Virus record (IMG/VR): IMGVR_UViG_3300009285_001154
Coordinates: 1-41,372 of that record
Reading direction: 5' to 3' (one strand)
DNA length: 41,372 bases
Source of the DNA: a virus
The position numbers and the translations under genes are program-made. The notes under the pieces were generated by a model that had not been told where the DNA came from, ran no database searches, and saw nothing but the letters and a program-made list of their open reading frames with translations. This document shows positions 38,301 to 41,372 of this stretch, piece after piece (position 1 is the first letter of the stretch; each line of letters opens with the position of its first letter).

Positions 38301-38446
38301 ATCGTGCTATAGCAATCGCCAAGACTCTAAACAAAGCCAAGACTAAAGAAGAGCGCAACAAACTCTACTCCGAGTATGTCCGTAAAGGTATAATTACTAA
38401 AGAAGTAGCTAAACAATTACCAACCTTACTTAAAAAATATGATTGA
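35327..38446 (+). CDS. large internal virion protein (ejection-type)
   Basis: 1039 residues. Glycine/alanine-rich N-terminal region with membrane-active-looking helices (FDLAAGALIPGAGAAIPLLAG, PSFAPAP), a long helical middle and a C-terminal half with SNRAYSGFLTKLRADVF, TGRGTLG and YDIWGGFQQYVKLASQL; these occur together in very large phage virion proteins, often carrying polyvalent-protein-associated regions. It would be carried in the head and delivered with DNA. No peptidase or transglycosylase motif could be found, so it does not obviously cut peptidoglycan. AAAGGAG before the ATG. Confidence 0.7.
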   Translation: MGFMDEVRKQLDIMRQKAQASKFGQTLRTPVAVSPGVARTAAKFAGATPGRIVSQGIRQNAPLYKQAASGFTGSSTFGLAPSFAPAPQGLAQKAAYGVGFVGGLVNPLNPVTRVAAGLKTLKPVETAFRAAQRPLGNVAGKLISKGGATKLLGKGVANLSQGIPLTAAYALGKMGTGQKYEGKDLALDTGFDLAAGALIPGAGAAIPLLAGLSKKVVNTEIKNALKNEPGIRSLVGRIKSIDKLPITDQINLRPKLSKLLKDMLDEVAPTVSKTLSKIEKTNPDLWEKQAVAALEDRLMTAKDPVLSAGLQARTMKKLDTPKLEVGGVKQVTPELPQQAIQTTSKGTTIPESVISQQLSKGVDQVDNLKTSSESILSPVQKITQALQEAKPIRGQQEALYAKARSQQAARLAGVGSSVKGEKGYFAQLGQLKGQLPKAQFEGVRNKIQQSDIDELFNVVENKAIFSPFEKVNAKTALSKLLGSEGGQVPTKSELSLLGEVFPPEMIDAILSNRTNFQKLMSIGGNVINIPRAMMATADLSAPLRQGVFLVGRPKQWVPAFKDMFKYAFSEDAYKGLAEQIQSRPTYKAMRQNKLAITDMGPNMSSREEAFMSNLPEKIPIFGSIAKGSNRAYSGFLTKLRADVFDDLYKKAGEQGLLKDNPKVAEDIAKFVNAATGRGTLGAFEKATEILTQTAFAPRLVASRVQLLNPIYYAKLDPFVRKEALKSLLTFVGTGATVLGLAKMGGAEVNDNPTNSDFGKIKVGNTRYDIWGGFQQYVKLASQLASGKITSSTSGKVMTLGEGYKPMTRKDILLRFFEGKESPVASFITGLMTGQSGTGEPLNIPAETISRFIPLLVQDLYDLYNEYGPKGIAMGIPGAFGIGSQTYGKTELVSGQNKVGQPTQQIRPTQDLPTKLAEKAFGQRPLGSTSSWNAEVWLDQFKKMSKEEKTAAWKQLSTNPDLKKKVEGVAKARAKGITVQDEQLKLKGVASGDRAIAIAKTLNKAKTKEERNKLYSEYVRKGIITKEVAKQLPTLLKKYD

Positions 38447-38810
38447 TAGAGTACCACTAAGCGAAGCAATAACCGAGGAGATAGTAGAGTCTTCAGCTCC
38501 AGCTGCTGTCGGTCCTGAAGTATCTCAGCAGTCTACTCTTGATGAGATGAGGGATATGGGAGTCCTATCTTCAATGCTAGGATTTGTACATGGATTTGAA
38601 GGGATGAATAACGACGCAGATCTAATAATGCGGTGGGCAAGAGAAAAGACTGGGGAGTTTAGTGGGACTAAACTGTTGTCTTTTATTAAGGATACTATCA
38701 AGGGAATGGGGACTACTGAAAAAGGCAAATCACTCTTGACTAAACTTAGATTATATTCAGCCCTGGACACCAGACAATCTGACCTACAAAAACAAAAGGA
38801 TCTTTTATGA
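38439..38810 (+). CDS. paralogue of the 26922 protein
   Basis: 123 residues, overlapping the internal protein gene by 8 bases. Residues 62-112 match the 26922 protein by eye (WAREKTGEFSGTKLLSFIKD, GKSLLTKLRLYSALD). An acidic N-terminal stretch precedes this. Presence of two copies at the two ends of the tail operon suggests an assembly or chaperone domain with two partners. Confidence 0.65.
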   Translation: MIDRVPLSEAITEEIVESSAPAAVGPEVSQQSTLDEMRDMGVLSSMLGFVHGFEGMNNDADLIMRWAREKTGEFSGTKLLSFIKDTIKGMGTTEKGKSLLTKLRLYSALDTRQSDLQKQKDLL

Positions 38811-39172
38811 CACGCAAACCATCACTCTTAATTCAACACGACGAGCACGCAGAAGTCGGTGGGGTGGCCGGGAAGAAAGTGTTTATTATCGACAACGCCG
38901 GAAATCAGATTATTTCCTTTGGAAGTGCGACCATCTCTATAATCGGCAACGTCACAATCAACGAAGTCAAAACCTCTTACTACACCAACGAATCCTTAGC
39001 CTCTGGATACACCTTTCACGGGTTCTGCACTCCAGGGAGCAATCCCACCACGGCCTCTTTTAGAGTTATGCGAGAGACGTCCTTAACGGGGGAAATTTTA
39101 TTTGGGGCAGGGACACCTGACTTTACCCATCAGTGGTCAGTCTCTTCTTTGCCGAGTATAAGCTGGAGTTAA
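38807..39172 (+). CDS. beta-rich tail protein
   Basis: 121 residues, ATGA overlap. KKVFIIDNAGNQIISFGSATISIIGNVTINEV has strands and a GNVTINE motif that recalls the repeat unit of the protein at 27454. Likely a small fibre or decoration protein. No enzyme motif. Confidence 0.6.
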   Translation: MTRKPSLLIQHDEHAEVGGVAGKKVFIIDNAGNQIISFGSATISIIGNVTINEVKTSYYTNESLASGYTFHGFCTPGSNPTTASFRVMRETSLTGEILFGAGTPDFTHQWSVSSLPSISWS

Positions 39173-39173
39173 T

Positions 39174-39752
39174 ATGAGCACAATCGAACCATCAACAGGA
39201 CAGGTCTTATCACACAAACACAAAGTCGCTGATCTAAAGTCGGTGGCGATTGTTAACACAGAGGCTGTAATATTGGCCTCTACTCCCTCATCTGGCAAAA
39301 TCGCCTACGGCACAGACACCCAATTCTTCTATGTCGCAGATGGAAGTGCTTGGCATCAGGTTGTTCTTCCCCTTGGGACTCGCAGTTCAGCTGTGGATAT
39401 AGGAATTTTCCCTTATGGAGCAGATAACGGATATAGTGCCTCCAATTTAAGTAATAAATACTTGCACAACATTGTTATAAAACACTTTAACAGTCAACTA
39501 ATCGGAGAGGATGGAGCATTACGCACCAACACAACCACTCACAAGTTACAGGTGTACCTTAATGGCTCATGGACAAATGCTTTAGCATACACAGATGCTG
39601 GGGAAAATGCTATCATGTTATGGACAGATATTTGGCAATCATTTGACAGTTATGGAAAAAATTATATTCATGGTGGTAAGGTGGACATTGGGCCGTTAGC
39701 CAGTGACCACATATTAGACGGAGGGGTCATTAGTGACCAAATAGAAGTATGA
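39174..39752 (+). CDS. tail fibre-type protein
   Basis: 192 residues starting at a TAA-T-ATG junction. SSGKIAYGTDTQFFYVADGSAWHQVVLPLGT is the standard fibre-shaft segment (also GxIAYxTDTxxxYVxDGxxW) found in phage tail fibres and hyaluronidase-like proteins. The C-terminal part, KLQVYLNGSWTNALAYTD, continues as a fibre. Likely host-binding. Confidence 0.72.
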   Translation: MSTIEPSTGQVLSHKHKVADLKSVAIVNTEAVILASTPSSGKIAYGTDTQFFYVADGSAWHQVVLPLGTRSSAVDIGIFPYGADNGYSASNLSNKYLHNIVIKHFNSQLIGEDGALRTNTTTHKLQVYLNGSWTNALAYTDAGENAIMLWTDIWQSFDSYGKNYIHGGKVDIGPLASDHILDGGVISDQIEV

Positions 39753-40003
39753 TAATCCAAACAAGCGAAAACAAGTATTTTGAATTTCAGGACAATCCTA
39801 CTAAAGGAGAGATAATTGACGTTGGTGCAATAAACACGGAAATAGAAGATATAAATGAAATTCTAACCAGAAAGAAAGCAATACTATCTGATAGCAAGAA
39901 ACTTCTTGCGTGGGCAGTTTCAGAATATCCTTTTATATCGGGAATAAATGATTTAGAAAACAGAAAAAAAGAACTCTTACTTAAGTTAGAGAGGACTAGA
40001 TAA
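39749..40003 (+). CDS. small coiled-coil fibre-associated protein
   Basis: 84 residues, ATGA overlap. Two helices (TEIEDINEILTRKKAILSDSKKLLAWAV, DLENRKKELLLKLERT) form a coiled coil after a short beta segment. Comparable short proteins act as fibre adaptors or assembly chaperones. More AT-rich than neighbours. Confidence 0.6.
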   Translation: MIIQTSENKYFEFQDNPTKGEIIDVGAINTEIEDINEILTRKKAILSDSKKLLAWAVSEYPFISGINDLENRKKELLLKLERTR

Positions 40004-40004
40004 T

Positions 40005-40772
40005 ATGGCAACAAAATATGTAACCAAAACTGGAAACGATACAACAGGCGATGGTACAAGTAGTCTGCCCTATTTAACCATATCAAAAGCACTAACCGTT
40101 ACGACAGACAACGATACAATAAATATCGGTGAGGGAACTTGGGCAGAAAATATTGGGTCTTACAGTAGAACTTTTCAAGGTGTTTCTATGTTTAAGACCA
40201 TCGTATCTTCAGTGACAACCGTCTGGGTAAACAAGACAGTGGTTTTTAATGATATTAAAATCATTCATAATCTGGCGGGTAGTTTTCCTATCGGTGGCTC
40301 TACTGGTTCTTACACGTTTAACAGGGCGTGGCACGATATGTCCGCAGCGGCAACAGCCTTACTCACATATACCGAGGCGGCGATTACTGTTACTTATAAT
40401 TACTCAATACTGTCGGGAAATAGTTTGGCGATGACCTATACACATTTTTCTCTAGGTGCGACTTTTAATTTTAGCCACAGTGTTATTGTCGGAATGTACG
40501 CTACTGGATATTTATTTAACACAAATAATGTTGTCAGTATAGAAAATTCAATCTGGTACTTACCTGTCGCCTGTCCAATATCATTAGGAAGTCAGGCTTT
40601 TGTTTTGGAGCAGTACAACTGTTGGTATGCCCCAAGCGGCACGATTACCAGTAAACCTGGCGGGGCTTTTAACGCTACAGATATACTAACCAATCCTTCC
40701 TTTGTTGACCTTACGGGATTTGATTTAAGATTAGCATCTAATTCACCCTGTATAGGAACAGGACACGCATAA
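40005..40772 (+). CDS. right-handed beta-helix fibre protein
   Basis: 255 residues. YVTKTGNDTTGDGTSSLPYLTISKAL is the common DUF1565/pectate-lyase-like entry; then repeats of short strands (VVFNDIKIIHNLAG, ITVTYNYSILSGN, FNFSHSVIVGMYATG, SIENSIWYL) and a closing NPSFVDLTGFDLRLASNSPCIGTGHA, typical of parallel beta-helix domains. Such proteins bind or depolymerise surface glycans. TAA-T-ATG start. Confidence 0.8.
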   Translation: MATKYVTKTGNDTTGDGTSSLPYLTISKALTVTTDNDTINIGEGTWAENIGSYSRTFQGVSMFKTIVSSVTTVWVNKTVVFNDIKIIHNLAGSFPIGGSTGSYTFNRAWHDMSAAATALLTYTEAAITVTYNYSILSGNSLAMTYTHFSLGATFNFSHSVIVGMYATGYLFNTNNVVSIENSIWYLPVACPISLGSQAFVLEQYNCWYAPSGTITSKPGGAFNATDILTNPSFVDLTGFDLRLASNSPCIGTGHA

Positions 40773-40773
40773 T

Positions 40774-41016
40774 ATGGCAGTAACTAAAGACGTTGTGAGA
40801 ATAAGGATTCGGAGGGACACTCTTGCTAATTTATTGGCAGGAGAACGAGATAGTGGAATAACCAAATACCAGGGCGAGCCTTATTACACCACAGACACCA
40901 AACAACTCTTTATCCATGATGGGACAGTAGTACAGCCAGTACAGAGTTTGGATATGGCGTGTATAAATGATGGGGACGTGGTTACAAATGAGGGCGAAAT
41001 AGTATATGCTTATTAA
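40774..41016 (+). CDS. small tail fibre-type protein
   Basis: 80 residues. IRIRRDTLANLLAGERDSG, YYTTDTKQLFIHDGTVVQPV has the well-known fibre pattern RRDTxxNL...GExxYxTDTKxLFIGDG. TAA-T-ATG start. Likely part of the host-recognition apparatus. Confidence 0.72.
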   Translation: MAVTKDVVRIRIRRDTLANLLAGERDSGITKYQGEPYYTTDTKQLFIHDGTVVQPVQSLDMACINDGDVVTNEGEIVYAY

Positions 41017-41027
41017 GGAGGTAAATT

Positions 41028-41372
41028 ATGGCAAATCTTAATGGATTGGCAATTGCGAAATTAAGTACTGCGTCGGCAGTAAATATGCAGACTGCGGGGG
41101 GTGCGCAGACACTTTATACTGTACCGACAGGGAAAGTAGCGTACATTACTCATGTAGTTGTGAGAGACATTTCGGCGACTTTAGCAGGTGGAACGGACTA
41201 CGACTTTACCCAATGGAGGCAAACAGTAGACCTATCGGCAATGACAACTGCAAATACTGATTACAGGGTAATTAACGGAAACGACACAAAATATCAAGAA
41301 CTGGCTGCAGCAACAGCTTTTCAGATAACACCAAGTACGGGAAGTACGGGAGCTGCGACTGCGACTATTGAT
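41028..41372 (+). CDS. beta-rich structural protein, 3' end missing
   Basis: First 115 residues of a longer gene, cut by the end of the window with no stop. ATG 41028 has AAGGAGG before it. The pattern AQTLYTVPTGKVAYITHVVVRD with DYDFTQWRQTVDL is common in small phage tail or capsid-decoration proteins. Strong ribosome-binding site suggests high expression. Confidence 0.7.
   Translation, partial: MANLNGLAIAKLSTASAVNMQTAGGAQTLYTVPTGKVAYITHVVVRDISATLAGGTDYDFTQWRQTVDLSAMTTANTDYRVINGNDTKYQELAAATAFQITPSTGSTGAATATID

Noticed and set aside
1-41372. Possibility that the window is a complete circular genome
   Set aside because: Joining the end to the start would fuse the structural gene at 41028 in frame to a truncated M23 domain (…ATATID-THKGYDF). 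No shared terminal repeat is seen between the two ends, so the window is simply open.
1-41372. tRNA genes and CRISPR arrays
   Set aside because: No cloverleaf with a T-loop such as GGTTCGAATC and no regularly spaced direct repeats were found by eye. A tRNA scan could still find a degenerate one.

Overview
The window looks like most of the genome of an uncultivated tailed double-stranded DNA phage, open at both ends (a gene is cut at position 1 and another at 41372). A portal, scaffold, SU10-like major capsid protein, gp4-like adaptor, propeller-type tail protein and two large internal-virion candidates are present. No tape measure, tail tube or sheath is visible, so podovirus-like morphology is the best reading. 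There is no integrase, recombinase, DNA polymerase or helicase, so it is probably lytic and leans on host replication. The host cannot be named. The use of sigma70-type promoters, and of several promoters whose start site falls on the ATG, suggests a bacterium that translates leaderless mRNA well.

Layout. (1) 1-3018, rightward: lysis and accessory module with an M23 endopeptidase, coiled-coil and holin-like small membrane proteins, a collagen-like membrane protein, an HNH protein and MazG. (2) 3078-8360, leftward early operon: NinG, many small unknown proteins, a membrane-anchored lytic transglycosylase, a free-standing HNH endonuclease, a winged helix protein, an ERF/Rad52-like protein and an acidic protein. 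(3) 8361-8587: divergent control region with face-to-face promoters sharing one perfect palindrome. (4) 8588-10569, rightward: DnaJ-type zinc protein, replisome organizer and small proteins. (5) 10588-17233: terminase small subunit, a large terminase split into ATPase and nuclease genes, portal, scaffold and capsid, closed by a strong terminator. (6) 17299-26346: a cassette of glycosyltransferases, methyltransferases and an acetyltransferase inside the virion gene region, interrupted by small inserted genes and followed by an antisense HNH gene. (7) 26922-41372: adaptor, tail, receptor-binding-like repeat proteins, internal virion proteins and fibre-type proteins.

Main points of interest. The sugar-modification cassette lies between capsid and tail genes and carries several insertion scars: a GT-B enzyme split by a 58-codon ORF, and an HNH gene that has duplicated the end of its neighbour. 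Four promoters (9654, 10576, 17287 on plus; 26810 on minus) place the ATG 6-7 nt after the -10 box. Three other genes (12768, 26922, 29330) share an arrangement of promoter, purine-rich ribosome-binding-like motif, terminator-like hairpin, U-tract and then ATG. The hairpin could be an attenuator, a source of short RNAs, or a bridge that brings the ribosome-binding site to the start codon.

All functions come from reading the sequence and recalling protein families. No database search was run.
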